Shown: positions 25,298 through 35,387, numbered from the stretch's first letter. The stretch is 64,000 bases of DNA from Massilia forsythiae (GCF_012849555.1 NZ_CP051685.1:186001-250000), one strand, 5' to 3'. Translations and numbers: made by a program. Notes: generated from the letters alone by a model not told the origin.

Positions 25298-26509
25298 CTA
25301 CTCCCGGTAGAAATCGAGTATGCGCGGGATCGCCTGGAACACGTCCATCGGGAAGGATGGCGGCAAGGGCACCGTCAGTGGCGCCTTGCCCAGGCCGTCG
25401 ATCAGGCGCTCTACCAGGCGCGGCATGGTTTGCGCCAGTTGCAACTGGCCGTCGTAGTACTGGTAGGCCGCCAGTTCCGGGGTGCCGCCGCGTGCCAGCG
25501 CCAGGCATTGCTTGCCGAGCGCCAGCGCCTCCAGCACCGTGGTACCGCACGGCTCTTCCCACACCGAGGGAATCACCAGCAGGTGCGATTGCGCCGACAT
25601 GCGGATCACCTCGTCGTAGGGCAGCCAGCCCAGGAAGCGCACCTGCGGACCGGCGTAGCGGCCTTCCAGGGTCTTGCGCAGCGGGCCGTCGCCGATGATG
25701 CTGACGCGCGCATGCGCCGGCAGCCAGCCCTGCACCTGCGCCAGGAATTCGCCGAAGCCCTTGCCAGCGTCGATGCGTCCGACCAGCAGGACTTCCCCGG
25801 CGCGCACCTGGTCGGCGCGCACGGCGCGTTCCAGCAGGTAGGGATAGCGGATGAAATTGTGGATCACGCGCGCGCGCGACAGGTCGGCGTCCGGCACCGC
25901 GCGCAAAAAGGCGCGGCGCAGGAAGTCGGATACGAAGATGGTCTTGTGGCGCGCGAACGAATGCGCGGTCTCGGCGCGGTAGCGCCGCACCGCCATGCCG
26001 GACACCGAGCGGCGCAGCGTGTTCGGGGTCGGGTGGATGCAGGCGGCGCAGTCGCGCGCGTCGAGCGCGGTGCACACGTGGTCTTCCTTGAAGCGCAGGT
26101 GGATCACGCATTCGCTGCCCTGGTCGTGGCGGGTCTGGACGAAGTTCACGTCCTGCGGCACGTAGCGCCCGGCCATCGGCAGATGGCCGTGGTAATGCAC
26201 CACGTCGTAGTTGGCGGCCTCCTTCATCAGCGCGCGCGCGATGCTGCGCGCGAACCAGGGCCGCTTGACCGGATTGAAAAAGCCCAGCTGCGATTCCTTC
26301 CAGCCGGGACGCGAAAAATCGAAGCCGGGCAATACCCTGCCCCTGAAACCGATCTCGCCGGCGCTGCCCGCGTGATGGCGGTCGCTGCGCCCCAGGATGT
26401 CGACCCGATGTCCCGACTCGAGCAGCGCATTCGACAAGGTGACCACATGCTTGCCAAGACCACCGATCTGGGCGCCCGGCAAATCTTCCGAAACCATCAG
26501 GATCTTCAA
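25298..26509 (-). CDS. Glycosyltransferase family 4, TTG start
   Basis: 403 residues. The start is taken as TTG at 26509, because KILMVSEDLPGAQIGGLGKH begins right there, AGGA lies eight bases upstream, and the TTG overlaps the flippase stop as TTGA. That mirrors the ATGA overlaps elsewhere in the cluster. GT-B motifs: HYHGHLPMAG, VLLVGRIDAGKGFGEFL, VRFLGWLPYDEV, and the E-x7-E region WEEPCGTTVLEALALG. A Cys-rich loop (DARDCAACIHPTP) is unusual for GT4. It is predicted to add one sugar of the repeat unit at the inner membrane. Confidence 0.88.
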   Translation of the reverse strand: MKILMVSEDLPGAQIGGLGKHVVTLSNALLESGHRVDILGRSDRHHAGSAGEIGFRGRVLPGFDFSRPGWKESQLGFFNPVKRPWFARSIARALMKEAANYDVVHYHGHLPMAGRYVPQDVNFVQTRHDQGSECVIHLRFKEDHVCTALDARDCAACIHPTPNTLRRSVSGMAVRRYRAETAHSFARHKTIFVSDFLRRAFLRAVPDADLSRARVIHNFIRYPYLLERAVRADQVRAGEVLLVGRIDAGKGFGEFLAQVQGWLPAHARVSIIGDGPLRKTLEGRYAGPQVRFLGWLPYDEVIRMSAQSHLLVIPSVWEEPCGTTVLEALALGKQCLALARGGTPELAAYQYYDGQLQLAQTMPRLVERLIDGLGKAPLTVPLPPSFPMDVFQAIPRILDFYRE

Positions 26510-28035
26510 ACCGATTTCCTCACCGACAATATCCCTTTCACTAATCCCGCGAGCCGCGTGCGCAGCATTGCCTTGTCGTCCGGTTCGAGTACGCAGAGTG
26601 CGCCATGCACGCCCAGCGCCGCCGCCGTCGCCAGTACCAGCGCCAGCAGCGCCAGCGGCGCGCCGCCGGCCATTTGCCTGGCGAACCCGGCGGCGATGGC
26701 CACGGCGCCGACCCCCAGCACGCTCGGCAGATAAGACTGGCGCGCCAGGTCGCCGAGCGTGGCCGGCACCGTGCGCCCGTGCACGGCCACCAGGAAGGCG
26801 CAGGTCAGCAGCAGCGACGCCGCCAGGTGTCCCCAGGCGGCGCCGGCGATCCCCCAGCCCGCCACGCCAAGATACACCACCAGCAGGCCGAGCACGGCGC
26901 GCACGAGCGCGAACATGCCGGAATAACGCGGATGTCCCATGCCGTCGTTGACCAGGGACGGCAGGCTGGTGAGCGAATCGATGAATTGCGACAATGTCAT
27001 CACGGCCAGCACCACCTGGCCGGCGCGGGCGAAGCGCGCGTCCATCCAGTAGAACAAAATCTCGTAGGAAAAGACCGCCACCAGTACCAGCACCGAGGCG
27101 TTGATGAACACGATATACCGGTTCGCCTTCAGGTACAGCCGGCGCAGCCGTTCCAGCTCGCCGCGCGCCGCCAGCGCGCTGGCGGCCGGGAACAGCACCC
27201 CGGACAAGCGGTAGGTCAGGCCCAGGATGCGATTGGCCAGCGTCGAGGCCACCGTGAAGTAAGCCAGGGCGGTGACCCCGGCCAGCGCGCCGATGATGAG
27301 TTTGTCGGCGTACGCGTACGACAGCGTGGCGAAGCGGCTGAGAAAGGAATACGCGGAAAAGCCCAGCAGTTCGCGCCGGATCGCCGCACCCGGCCGGCGC
27401 CAGGCCAGTCCCGGCAATAATTTGCGCACCGAATGCCACAACACGCCGGCGTGGACGGTGCTGGCAACCACGCGCAGCAAGATGACGTCGAACAGGCCAT
27501 GGCCGAGCAGCAGCACGCCGACGGTCAACAGCGGCACGCCGGTGCCGAACAGCATCTCGATGCGGCTGGCGATGTCGTAGCGCATCAGCGACTGCGGAAT
27601 GCTCTGCAGGTAGCTCAGCAGCTGGCCGACGAAGAAACCGAGCGCCGCCAGGCGCAGCGTGTCCACCGCTTCCGCTTGCAGCGCGGCCGGGACCGAAAAC
27701 ACCCGCGTGACGAGGAAGCCGGCGCCGCAGGCCAGGCCGAGCGCGCCGAGCAGCCCCAGCACGGCATACACGGACAGGCCAAAGCACACGGTCTGGTTGA
27801 TGCGCTCGCGGTCCTGGCGGGCGTTGAATTCGGCGATATATTTCACCGAGCCGGCGGTGACGTTGATGTCGAGCACGGCGAAATAGCCGACGATGGCCGT
27901 CACCAGCGAGTACAGGCCGTAGCCGGCGTCTCCCAGGCCCTTGACCACCAGCGGCACCGTGCCCAGCGCCACCACGGCGGGGACGACCGCGCCGAGCAGG
28001 TTGGCCAGGGCGTTGCGAAACAGGCTCAGGTTCAT
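26506..28035 (-). CDS. wzx: Wzx-type polysaccharide flippase
   Basis: 509 residues, highly hydrophobic with about 12-14 membrane segments. It opens LFRNALANLLGAVVPAVVAL, then VKGLGDAGYGLYSLVTAIVG, as in MATE/MOP-superfamily oligosaccharide flippases. It would move undecaprenyl-linked repeat units across the inner membrane for Wzy. The start at 28035 overlaps the Wzy stop by four bases (ATGA) and its stop overlaps the GT4 TTG start, so the three are translationally coupled. The symbol describes the role; sequence identity within Wzx proteins is generally low. Confidence 0.88.
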   Translation of the reverse strand: MNLSLFRNALANLLGAVVPAVVALGTVPLVVKGLGDAGYGLYSLVTAIVGYFAVLDINVTAGSVKYIAEFNARQDRERINQTVCFGLSVYAVLGLLGALGLACGAGFLVTRVFSVPAALQAEAVDTLRLAALGFFVGQLLSYLQSIPQSLMRYDIASRIEMLFGTGVPLLTVGVLLLGHGLFDVILLRVVASTVHAGVLWHSVRKLLPGLAWRRPGAAIRRELLGFSAYSFLSRFATLSYAYADKLIIGALAGVTALAYFTVASTLANRILGLTYRLSGVLFPAASALAARGELERLRRLYLKANRYIVFINASVLVLVAVFSYEILFYWMDARFARAGQVVLAVMTLSQFIDSLTSLPSLVNDGMGHPRYSGMFALVRAVLGLLVVYLGVAGWGIAGAAWGHLAASLLLTCAFLVAVHGRTVPATLGDLARQSYLPSVLGVGAVAIAAGFARQMAGGAPLALLALVLATAAALGVHGALCVLEPDDKAMLRTRLAGLVKGILSVRKSV

Positions 28036-29540
28036 GGGTGGGTGGACGCCGTATCCGGCTTTGCCGGCGCCGCCGGCGCGCCCGCCTGCACAGCCCTGCG
28101 CGCAAGCGAATGCGGCGGCGGATGCGCCCCCGGCTGCATGGCCGCCGCTTGCCGGCACACCGCCATCGCCACGTAGGGCAGCGCCAGGCAGATGGCCAGC
28201 ATCTGCGTGGTGCGCACCTGCGGGAACGGCGTGCCGACCAGCAGGTCGGGCAGCATGAAGGCCAGGCCGGCGGCGCCCGCGGTGGCCAGTCCCAGCAGTT
28301 CCGGCGGCAGCGTGCGCAGTGCCTGCCGCGCCAGCGCGCAGAAGGCCCAGATGGTGCCGCCCAGCAGGATCAGCCCCGGCAGGCCGGCCTTGAGGGCGAT
28401 GTGCAGCACGCCGCTGTGCAGGAACAGGCCGCCATCCTGTCCGGTTTGCCAGGAAATGTGCTGGTAGCCGGCATAGCGGCCCCAGGCGCCGATGCCGGTG
28501 AACGGATGGACGACGAAGTCGGCCAGCGCGTACTTCAATTCCAGCACACGCTCGCTCTCGGCGCCGAAACGGTGCGATTCCATGTCGTAGAACAGGCCGG
28601 ACCAGCCGCCGGCGCCCTGGGTCTGCCCCAGGCGGCGCCAAGCCGCGAGCAGCAGGCCGGCGCCCATCAGCGGCATCCCGGCGGCCAGCAACTGCAGGCG
28701 GCGGCGCAGCGGGAAACGCATCATGACGACGAGGAAGGCCAGCACGAAACCGATCCAGGCGCTGCGGCGGTAGGACAGCACGATGCAGGCGGCGCCGGCA
28801 AGCAGCGTGGCCCAGTCGACCACGATCCAGAACGTCGCACGCCTGGCCTTGACCATCTGGAACAGGTTGACCGCGGCGATGGCGAATGCGAGCGTGCACA
28901 ACAGGCTGTCGTTGATGTCGAAAAACGTCAGCTTGATCTTGATCGCATTCATGTTCGCATACACGTTGTTCGGGTCGCCGCCCAGGACCGCCCAGCGCGC
29001 CAGCCCGAACAGGGCGCGGCCGAGTCCGGCCAGCAGGATGAAGCGCGACAGCGCGATCGCGTCCGCGCGGGTGCGGAACGACAACAACAGCAGCGAAACC
29101 AGCGGCGCCATCCAGACGATGTTGGAAAAGCCGGACGGCGCCAGCGCTTGCGCCAGCGTCACGTTGGCGAAGGATGCGACCGCCACGTGCCCGCCCAGCA
29201 TCAGCGCCCAGGCCAGGAACCAGGGACGCAGGCTGCAGGGCGGCGCCGGCTGACGGCGGAAACCGCCGGCGACGCGGGCGCAGATCCAGGCGCCGAGCAT
29301 GCACCACAGCAGCAGCGGGAACAGCAGCACGCCCGAGCCGCGGCTGTAGATGCCGGGATCGGCGGCCGCCAGCGAGCCGTAACTGGTGGAATTCTTGAAG
29401 AAGAATACCGTCATGTAGACATAGGCGAGCCAGCACGGCCGCACCATGCCCACGCCCATGCCGATCACCGCCAGCACGGCCAGCAAGGCGGCGATGGCGA
29501 AGGGCAGCGAGGTATACAGGACAACCAGGAAGTTCTGCAT
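28032..29540 (-). CDS. wzy: Wzy/O-antigen ligase-family polymerase
   Basis: 502 residues with about 11 predicted membrane segments and a large periplasmic loop in the second half, holding MESHRFGAESERVLELKYAL and HPFTGIGAWGRYAGYQH. The latter resembles the loop motif of the O-antigen ligase/polymerase (Wzy_C) family. It should polymerise flipped repeat units at the periplasmic face. The other possibility is a ligase or O-glycosylation ligase, but the position between wzx and the EpsI/XrtB genes favours a polymerase. The C-terminal tail is Ala/Pro-rich. The start lies 19 bases past the epsI stop. Confidence 0.82.
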   Translation of the reverse strand: MQNFLVVLYTSLPFAIAALLAVLAVIGMGVGMVRPCWLAYVYMTVFFFKNSTSYGSLAAADPGIYSRGSGVLLFPLLLWCMLGAWICARVAGGFRRQPAPPCSLRPWFLAWALMLGGHVAVASFANVTLAQALAPSGFSNIVWMAPLVSLLLLSFRTRADAIALSRFILLAGLGRALFGLARWAVLGGDPNNVYANMNAIKIKLTFFDINDSLLCTLAFAIAAVNLFQMVKARRATFWIVVDWATLLAGAACIVLSYRRSAWIGFVLAFLVVMMRFPLRRRLQLLAAGMPLMGAGLLLAAWRRLGQTQGAGGWSGLFYDMESHRFGAESERVLELKYALADFVVHPFTGIGAWGRYAGYQHISWQTGQDGGLFLHSGVLHIALKAGLPGLILLGGTIWAFCALARQALRTLPPELLGLATAGAAGLAFMLPDLLVGTPFPQVRTTQMLAICLALPYVAMAVCRQAAAMQPGAHPPPHSLARRAVQAGAPAAPAKPDTASTHP

Positions 29541-29559
29541 GGCGAGGTCCGCTGCGCGA

Positions 29560-30252
29560 CTAGCCGTGGCCGCCGGCGGCGCCCATCAGGCGCGCACGGT
29601 CGCGCGCCGGCAGCGCATCCAGCATCTGGTTGACGAAGCGGTCCTGCACCTTGTAGGCATTGCCGGCGTCGGCCTCGATGGTGGACACGCGCACCAGCAT
29701 GCCGTCCGGTATCTTGCCGCTCAGGTTGACCAGGAAGCGCTGCATCTTCTGGCCGAGGCCGGAACTGACCGCCTTGTCGCCCACCGTCACCCAGTAGGTG
29801 ATCGGCTCGTTGCGGGCGTTCTGGCGCGCCACCAGGCGCTTGACCGGCAGTCGTCCGAAACGGGTGCCCAGTTCGCCCTTGCGGTCGGCCAGCATGTCGA
29901 AGCCCTGGGCCGCGTAGCACACCTCCGGCAGGTGCAGCTGCAACTGCTTGCTCTGGTCGTTGCCGTAGGCGATCGACAGCATCACGCGCTGGCCGGCGGC
30001 GTTGACGTAGGTGCGCGCCAGGGTCTGGTCGTACAGCGCCTCGATCAATTCCTTCTGGGTCGCGTCGGGGGTCAGCGGCACCATGCTGTCGTCGACGTTC
30101 CAGCCGCCGAAGCGCTTCGGGATCATCCGTTCCAGGCTGAAGCTTTCCTGGGACGCGGCCACCTTCCGGGTCGGCGTCAGCGCACCGGTCAGGGCCGACG
30201 TGACGGCCATGGCTGCGCCCAGCACCACGCTGGCGACGAATTTGCCGTTCAT
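29560..30252 (-). CDS. epsI: Exosortase B-associated protein EpsI
   Basis: 230 residues. One N-terminal membrane segment (FVASVVLGAAMAVTSALTGA) and a periplasmic domain with the EpsI hallmarks RFGGWNVDD, RTYVNAAGQRVMLSIAYG and LQLHLPEVCYAAQGFDML (the Cys motif). EpsI proteins always accompany exosortases, either fused or separate, and probably help exosortase work or feed EPS assembly. The exact activity is not established. Its ATG overlaps the xrtB stop by four bases, so the two are made together. Confidence 0.92.
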   Translation of the reverse strand: MNGKFVASVVLGAAMAVTSALTGALTPTRKVAASQESFSLERMIPKRFGGWNVDDSMVPLTPDATQKELIEALYDQTLARTYVNAAGQRVMLSIAYGNDQSKQLQLHLPEVCYAAQGFDMLADRKGELGTRFGRLPVKRLVARQNARNEPITYWVTVGDKAVSSGLGQKMQRFLVNLSGKIPDGMLVRVSTIEADAGNAYKVQDRFVNQMLDALPARDRARLMGAAGGHG

Positions 30253-31175
30253 GCGACCTCCTCGACGGGCGCCGGGACAGCACGCCCGTCCCGGCGCCGG
30301 CTGGTCCATTGCAGCGCCGAATCGACCGACAGGATCAGGACCAGCGCCGTCAGGAACAGCACCATGCCGGCGAAGCCGTGCAGGAAGCCCTGCCCGGCAG
30401 CGTCGCCGAAATGGTAGGTGATCAGGGTCAGCACGATCACGCGGATCACGTTGGCCGAGAACGAGATCGGGATGATGAAGAGCGCCAGGCCGATGTTGCG
30501 GAACGCCGACGGGTGGCGCATCAGGTTCAGGTAGAACAGGCCGAGCGCCTCCAGCGTCAGCAGGGTCTGCAGGCCGGCGCAGGCGTCGGCCACCAGCAGC
30601 TGGTACTGGCCGATCTGCAGGATCACGCCGGAGCGGCTGATCGGATAGCCGCAGGCCCACAGGATGTGCTCGGTGGCCCAGGACACCGCCATCTTCATCG
30701 GCATGGTCACCGCCGCCACGAATTCGCTCGGCAGCGGCACCATGAACAACATGAAGAAGAACGGGAACCACAGCACCCGCAGCGCCGGCGCGCCGCGCTT
30801 GACCAGCAGCACCGCCGCCGCCACCAGGATGATCGACAGGATTTCCAGCATCAGGATCTTCTGCGAGCGCCCCAGCAGGTGGCAGGCCAGGCCCAGCGCC
30901 AGCACCGGCCAGCCGGCCGCGGCGGCGCGCGGCGGCGCGGTGGCGGCCAGCACCTGCGGCCACTTGCGCCAGGCCAGCCACAGGGCCAGCCCGAAGATGA
31001 TCGGGCCGTGGCCCTGCTCTTCGCCGATCCAGGCGCCGGTGAACAGGCTGTAGAAGGTCGGCGCGAACAGCAGTGCCAGCCCGGCCAGCACGGGCCACCA
31101 TTCGGGCAGGGCGGCGCGCAAACCGGCGCGCAGGTCCGCCATGTGCTGCGACCGGGAATGCAGGCCGGTATCCAT
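30249..31175 (-). CDS. xrtB: Exosortase B (XrtB)
   Basis: 308 residues with about eight membrane helices. All three catalytic residues of the exosortase/archaeosortase family are present: Cys199 in VADACAGLQTL, Arg245 in FSANVIRVIVL and His266 in GFLHGFAGMV. It is expected to cleave the PEP motif of exported proteins and pass them on to the surface or EPS, by analogy with sortase. Candidate substrates in the window are the proteins at 2575-3186 and 7482-8204. The gene begins directly after the epsG stop (no gap) and overlaps epsI by four bases. An alternative ATG at 31142 exists. Confidence 0.95.
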   Translation of the reverse strand: MDTGLHSRSQHMADLRAGLRAALPEWWPVLAGLALLFAPTFYSLFTGAWIGEEQGHGPIIFGLALWLAWRKWPQVLAATAPPRAAAAGWPVLALGLACHLLGRSQKILMLEILSIILVAAAVLLVKRGAPALRVLWFPFFFMLFMVPLPSEFVAAVTMPMKMAVSWATEHILWACGYPISRSGVILQIGQYQLLVADACAGLQTLLTLEALGLFYLNLMRHPSAFRNIGLALFIIPISFSANVIRVIVLTLITYHFGDAAGQGFLHGFAGMVLFLTALVLILSVDSALQWTSRRRDGRAVPAPVEEVA

Positions 31176-32069
31176 TCAGAACTCCATCACCACGGAACCG
31201 AGGATGTCGCAGCCGGCGTCGGCCAGCTGTTCGGCGGCGCGGCCGACGTGCGCGATCCGGGTATGGTGCTTGCGCGTGACCAGCAGCGCGCCGCCGGCGC
31301 GGCCCGCCACCGCGATGGCGTCGACGCCGGACTCGAACGGCGGCACGTCGTACAGCACGACGTCGTAGCGGCTTTCCAGCTGGGCATGCAGTCCCCGGAA
31401 AGCGTCGCGGGCCAGCAATTCCTGCGGGTTGGGCGGCAGCGTGCCGGCCGGCATGACCGACAGCTCGGCAAAGGCCGGCACCCGCGCCACCACGTCGAGG
31501 CCGGCGCGCCCGGCCAGCAGGTCGGACAGCCCCTGGCACGGCTTGAGGGCGAACGCTTCCTGCTGGCGCGGCGCGCGCAGGTTGGCGTCCACCAGCAGGG
31601 TCTGCTCGCCCAGCTGCGCGAATACGATCGCCAGGTTGGCCGCGAACAGGGCGGCGCCGTCTTCCGGGTCGATGCCGACCACCGCCAGCGCACGCCGGCC
31701 GCGGGCGAACCAGCGCAGCATCAGCTGGCTGCGGATCGCGCGCAGCGCTTCGACCTGCGGCGAGAACGGCTCGTAGGCGGCCGCCAGGCGCGGCGACAGG
31801 CCGCCCTGGCCCTTGCGCAGGTACGGGTAGGAAAACTGGCGCGCCAGCATCTGCCGGATGTCTTCCTCGCCAACGAGGCCGAGCCGGACCGCGGCTTCGC
31901 CGAAGCGGATCCCGCTTTCCTTCTGCAGGCGCAGCACGCGCTCGACGTCTTCCGGCCTGAGCTTGCCGGCCTCCAGCAGCAGCGCGCCCATGCTGGAGGC
32001 CGGGTTCGTTTCGGCGGCGTGTTCGGCCACCTGGTCGGCGGCCACGGCGTTGAGGATCGGTGAATTCAT
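31176..32069 (-). CDS. epsG: Chain-length determinant tyrosine kinase-like protein EpsG, degenerate P-loop
   Basis: 297 residues. An N-terminal MshEN-like domain (LLLEAGKLRPEDVERVLRLQ ... LVGEEDIRQMLARQFSYPYL) precedes a BY-kinase/ParA-like domain. Walker A' (TLLVDANLRAPR, Asp161) and Walker B (YDVVLYDVPP, Asp241) are recognisable. The Walker A, expected as G-x-G-x-G-K/R-S/T, reads GIDPEDGAALFAAN at 132-145: neither Lys nor Arg nor the Ser/Thr is present. ATP binding may be lost or altered (inference). No C-terminal tyrosine cluster is seen. By family it partners EpsF to control polymer length at the inner membrane. It follows epsF by 16 bases. Confidence 0.9.
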   Translation of the reverse strand: MNSPILNAVAADQVAEHAAETNPASSMGALLLEAGKLRPEDVERVLRLQKESGIRFGEAAVRLGLVGEEDIRQMLARQFSYPYLRKGQGGLSPRLAAAYEPFSPQVEALRAIRSQLMLRWFARGRRALAVVGIDPEDGAALFAANLAIVFAQLGEQTLLVDANLRAPRQQEAFALKPCQGLSDLLAGRAGLDVVARVPAFAELSVMPAGTLPPNPQELLARDAFRGLHAQLESRYDVVLYDVPPFESGVDAIAVAGRAGGALLVTRKHHTRIAHVGRAAEQLADAGCDILGSVVMEF

Positions 32070-32085
32070 GTCTGGGTTCCAGGGT

Positions 32086-33498
32086 TCAGTTCAGGCGCAG
32101 CGGACGGCGCGGCGCGATCAGGGCGCGGATGCCGCGCCGCCGTGCATCCGCCGGCTGCCATTCGATGGTGCCGAGCACCGGGATGCCGAGCATGTCCTTG
32201 ATGTCGTCCGCCGAGCGCACCGGGCGGTTCAGCAATTCCAGCAGCAGCGCCAGTCCGACGCCCAGGATGGTGCCGGCCAATATCGCCACCAGGCTGTTGA
32301 GCAGCACGCGCGGCCCGGACGGCTCGGTCGGCGCCACGGCCGGGTTCAGCAGCGAGATGTCCGACTGTTCGGACAGGGCTTCGATGCGGGTCTGCGAAAA
32401 GCGCTGGGACGCGGCGTCGAAGGCGTGCTGGGCGCTGTCCAGGTCCTTCAGTAGCACGCCCTGCTCGTCGCGCGCGCGGTTCAGCGCCAGCACCTTGGTC
32501 TTTTGCTGCGCCACCGCGTCGCGCAGCTCCGCCTCGCGCTGGCGCAGCACCTGGGCGTTGGCGCCGACGCTGCGCGACACGGTGCCTGTGGCGGCGGCCA
32601 GTTCGGCGCGCACCTTGTCGAGCTCGGCCTTGGCGGCCAGATACTGCGGGTGATTGCGTCCATAGCGCTGCGCCGTGTCGGCGAACTTGCCTTCCGCCAC
32701 CGACAGGTTGGCGCGCATGGTCTGGATCAGCGCATTGTTGGCGACGTCCGGCGAGGTCAGCGCCGAGCTGCCGGCGGCGGCCTGGCGCGAATTCGCCTCG
32801 AGCGCGGCGGTCTGCGCCGCCACCAGTTGCGCCGACAGGTCGTTCAGGCGCGACAGCTCCACGTCGACCCGGTTGTTGTCGAGGCTGACGATGCCCTTTT
32901 CCTGCTGGTACTTGGACAGGCGCGCCTGCGCCGCTTCCAGGTTGTCGCGCAACTGCCGCGTCTGCTCGTTGAAATACGACGAGGCCTTCTTGGCAGGCTC
33001 GGTCTTGAGCTGGACCGTGATCTTCTGGTATTCGTCGGCAAAGGCGTTCGCGACCGCGGCGGCGAACGTCGGATCGCTGCCCTTGAAGCTGATCTCGACC
33101 ACCGACGACTCGCGCGCCGGCACGATCTCGAGCTTCTTCTGCAACAGGTCGGCCAGCCAGTCGCGCACCGTGCCCTTGCCTTCGGTGGCGTCGTTGAACT
33201 GCTGGATCACGGCCGGGCTGCCGGCCAGGCGCAGCGCATCGACCACGCGCAGGGCCACGTTCTTGCTGCTGATGATGTCGATCTGCGTCGCCATATAGCC
33301 CGGCAACAGTTGCCCAGGCATGGTCAGCCCGGTCAAGGGGTCGACCCCCTTGTAGTTCAACAGCACCGAGGCGGTCGCCTTGTAGGTCTTCGACTGCACC
33401 AGGCTGAACCCGAGCGCCAGTGCGACCGTGACCAGCAGGGTCGCCAGGATGATCTTTTTACGTGCAAGCAGGATCAGCAGGAATTGGTGGACGTTCAT
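32086..33498 (-). CDS. epsF: Chain-length determinant protein EpsF (Wzz/GNVR type)
   Basis: 470 residues with the usual polysaccharide co-polymerase layout. A first membrane helix ([19 protein letters not shown]) is followed by the Wzz domain ([14 protein letters not shown]), a long periplasmic coiled coil (about 170-380), and a Pro-rich second helix ([11 protein letters not shown] then [19 protein letters not shown]). A cytoplasmic tail of about 45 residues follows ([20 protein letters not shown]). It sets chain length with EpsG and links Wzy to the outer-membrane exporter EpsE. The gene lies 14 bases after epsE on the same strand. Nothing appears missing. Confidence 0.93.
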   Translation of the reverse strand: MNVHQFLLILLARKKIILATLLVTVALALGFSLVQSKTYKATASVLLNYKGVDPLTGLTMPGQLLPGYMATQIDIISSKNVALRVVDALRLAGSPAVIQQFNDATEGKGTVRDWLADLLQKKLEIVPARESSVVEISFKGSDPTFAAAVANAFADEYQKITVQLKTEPAKKASSYFNEQTRQLRDNLEAAQARLSKYQQEKGIVSLDNNRVDVELSRLNDLSAQLVAAQTAALEANSRQAAAGSSALTSPDVANNALIQTMRANLSVAEGKFADTAQRYGRNHPQYLAAKAELDKVRAELAAATGTVSRSVGANAQVLRQREAELRDAVAQQKTKVLALNRARDEQGVLLKDLDSAQHAFDAASQRFSQTRIEALSEQSDISLLNPAVAPTEPSGPRVLLNSLVAILAGTILGVGLALLLELLNRPVRSADDIKDMLGIPVLGTIEWQPADARRRGIRALIAPRRPLRLN

Positions 33499-33512
33499 GG
33501 CGGACCTTTCAC

Positions 33513-34301
33513 TCAGAACCAGCTTTCGCGCACGGTGATGACGTCGTCGATCTGCACCAGGTCGTCGCGCTTGACCTCGATCGTGCGCGCCACACCGGCC
33601 GCATCGCGCCGCGTGACCCGCAAGCCGCGTTCGGTGCCGCGCATGGTCAGGCCGCCGCCGGCCGACAGCGCCTGCTGCACCGTCATTGCCCGTTCGATGC
33701 GGAACGGGCCCGGGCGCTGCACTTCGCCGGTGATGTAGGCGCGCGGCGCCCGCTCGACGAAGATGACGTCGCCCCCGGCCACCTCGTAGTCGCGGTTCAG
33801 CTCGCCCTTGCGGACCATGTCGACCACGTCGATGGTTTCGCGCGTCACGGCGCCGTCGCGGTTGCGCACCAGGCTGACCATGTCGCCGCCCTCGGGGCCG
33901 ATACCGCCCGCCAGCGCCAGCAGATCCAGCACCTTGCGCTTGCCTTCCACCGGATAGCGGCCGGGCCGGTTGACCTGGCCCAGCACCGACACTTGCTGGC
34001 TGGCCAGCGTGGTCACCAGCAGGTTGACCTGCGCCTTCCTGAGGTAGCCGCCCTTTTCCAGCAAGCCGCCGATCTTCTTCTCGGCCTGCTGCGTGCTCAG
34101 GCCGCCGACCTGCACTTCCCCCAGCAGCGGAAAGGTCATGGCGCCGCTTTCCGATACCCGCGTCTCGGTCGCCAGGTCGGGGCTGCCGTAGACCGACGCC
34201 TTGACCACGTCGCCGGGGCCGAGCAGCACGTCGGCGGCCAGCCCCATGCCGGCGGCGCAGGCCAGGCTCGCCGCGATCATCCAGTGCATGAATCGTTTCA
34301 T
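33513..34301 (-). CDS. epsE: Polysaccharide export protein EpsE (Wza type)
   Basis: 262 residues. A signal peptide ([15 protein letters not shown]) leads into a poly-export domain ([36 protein letters not shown]) and two SLBB-like segments ([20 protein letters not shown] and [19 protein letters not shown]). These form the periplasmic ring and outer-membrane channel of Wza-type exporters. The cysteine in the signal region is not in a good lipobox, so lipidation is uncertain. It belongs to the gmd-to-GT2 run. EpsF is the expected inner-membrane partner and EpsL a likely outer-membrane one. The last helix of Wza that crosses the outer membrane is not obvious here. Confidence 0.92.
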   Translation of the reverse strand: MKRFMHWMIAASLACAAGMGLAADVLLGPGDVVKASVYGSPDLATETRVSESGAMTFPLLGEVQVGGLSTQQAEKKIGGLLEKGGYLRKAQVNLLVTTLASQQVSVLGQVNRPGRYPVEGKRKVLDLLALAGGIGPEGGDMVSLVRNRDGAVTRETIDVVDMVRKGELNRDYEVAGGDVIFVERAPRAYITGEVQRPGPFRIERAMTVQQALSAGGGLTMRGTERGLRVTRRDAAGVARTIEVKRDDLVQIDDVITVRESWF

Positions 34302-34363
34302 GTTCGCTCCTTGCGGTTCGTCATTGCAGGTTCATCAAACCATCGGCGCCGGTTTCGCCTGCC

Positions 34364-35387
34364 TTACTTGAGACCGGCGACGCCGCGGTCCAGCGCCGCC
34401 TTGTCGGCAACGCTGTCGGATACGGCCGGCAGGGCCGCCGCCGCGGACGGCGAGCCCACGCCCGCTTCCGCACCGGCGGCCGCGCCGGCAGGTGCGCCTG
34501 CCGCGGCGCCGGCGCCGGCAGGCGCACCTGCCTTCGCATCCGGCGCCAGGGACTTGTTCAGGTACTCGATCCTGGCGTTGCCGCGCAGGCGCTGCAGCTC
34601 GGCCGACGCCAGTTCCTGGTTCTTCTTTTTCATCAGGAATTGCTCGATCTGCGCGCCGGCGACCGGCAAGCCCACCGGCGCCTCCTTCACGTCGGCCACC
34701 GCGATGAACATGGCGCGCGCACCGTCCTTCACGACGAACAACTGGCCCTTCGGCATGCCCAGCAGCCTGGAAGCCATCGCCGGCGGCACGTCGGTGGTCG
34801 AGCGCGTGACCTGGTTGCGGCCATACTTGATCTTGTGGGCGTCCAGCCAGACCGCGACTTCTTCCAGCGACCTGGCGCCGTCGGCCGCGTTGCGCAGGTC
34901 GGGAGTCAGGTCGGCGGCGGCGATCACGAGTTCATTCATGCTGAACTGCTTGCGGTTGGCAAACAATTCCGGATGCTTGTTGAAGTATTCCTCGACCTCG
35001 CCCGGCGTCGGACGCGCCACGTTGCCGATGCGCTTCTGCAGGTAGGCCTGGGCGATGATCAGCGCGCGCGCGGTCGATCGCCTGCATCACCTTGGGATCG
35101 CGGTCCAGGCTTTCGCGCGCCGCCGCTTCCTGCAGCAGCTGGCGGTCGATCAATACCTGCAGCAATTGCTTGCTGGCCGCGTCCTGCTGGGCCGGCGCCA
35201 CGCCGGCGCGCTGCATTTCCTCGTTGAGCTGCAAGACCGTGACCTCTTCGCCGTTGACGCTGGCGAGCGCCTGTCCCGGCTTCTTTTCCGCAGCCTTGTT
35301 GCCGCACGCGCCCAGGGTGGCCAGCGCCAGGACCAGGGCGCCGCACAGCGCGCTCCTGGATGCAAGGAAAGCGGAAGAGGTGTTCAT
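34364..35387 (-). pseudogene. epsD: EpsD-type lipoprotein/peptidyl-prolyl isomerase, frameshifted at a (GC)n tract
   Basis: The reading frame breaks near 35062-35072. Upstream part: signal peptide with lipobox LATLGAC, then SVNGEEVTVLQLNEEMQRAG and VMQAIDRARA. Downstream part, in another frame: LIIAQAYLQKRIGNVARPTP, then FNKHPELFANRKQFS and an Ala-rich tail. Together they form one EpsD/SurA-like rotamase-family lipoprotein of normal plan. The junction is a GC-dinucleotide run; two extra bases, or one fewer, restore RARALIIAQAYLQ. As read, translation yields about 151 residues. The cause may be a true mutation, a phase-variable switch or a sequencing error. Start: ATG at 35387 lacks a ribosome site, whereas TTG at 35411 has AGGAAG upstream and may be the real start. 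Confidence 0.88.
35062..35072. repeat. GC-dinucleotide run at the epsD frameshift
   Basis: Plus-strand GCGCGCGCGCG (five and a half GC units). The epsD frame changes at this run, and adding one GC unit would restore it. Dinucleotide runs are prone to slippage. Confidence 0.9.
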
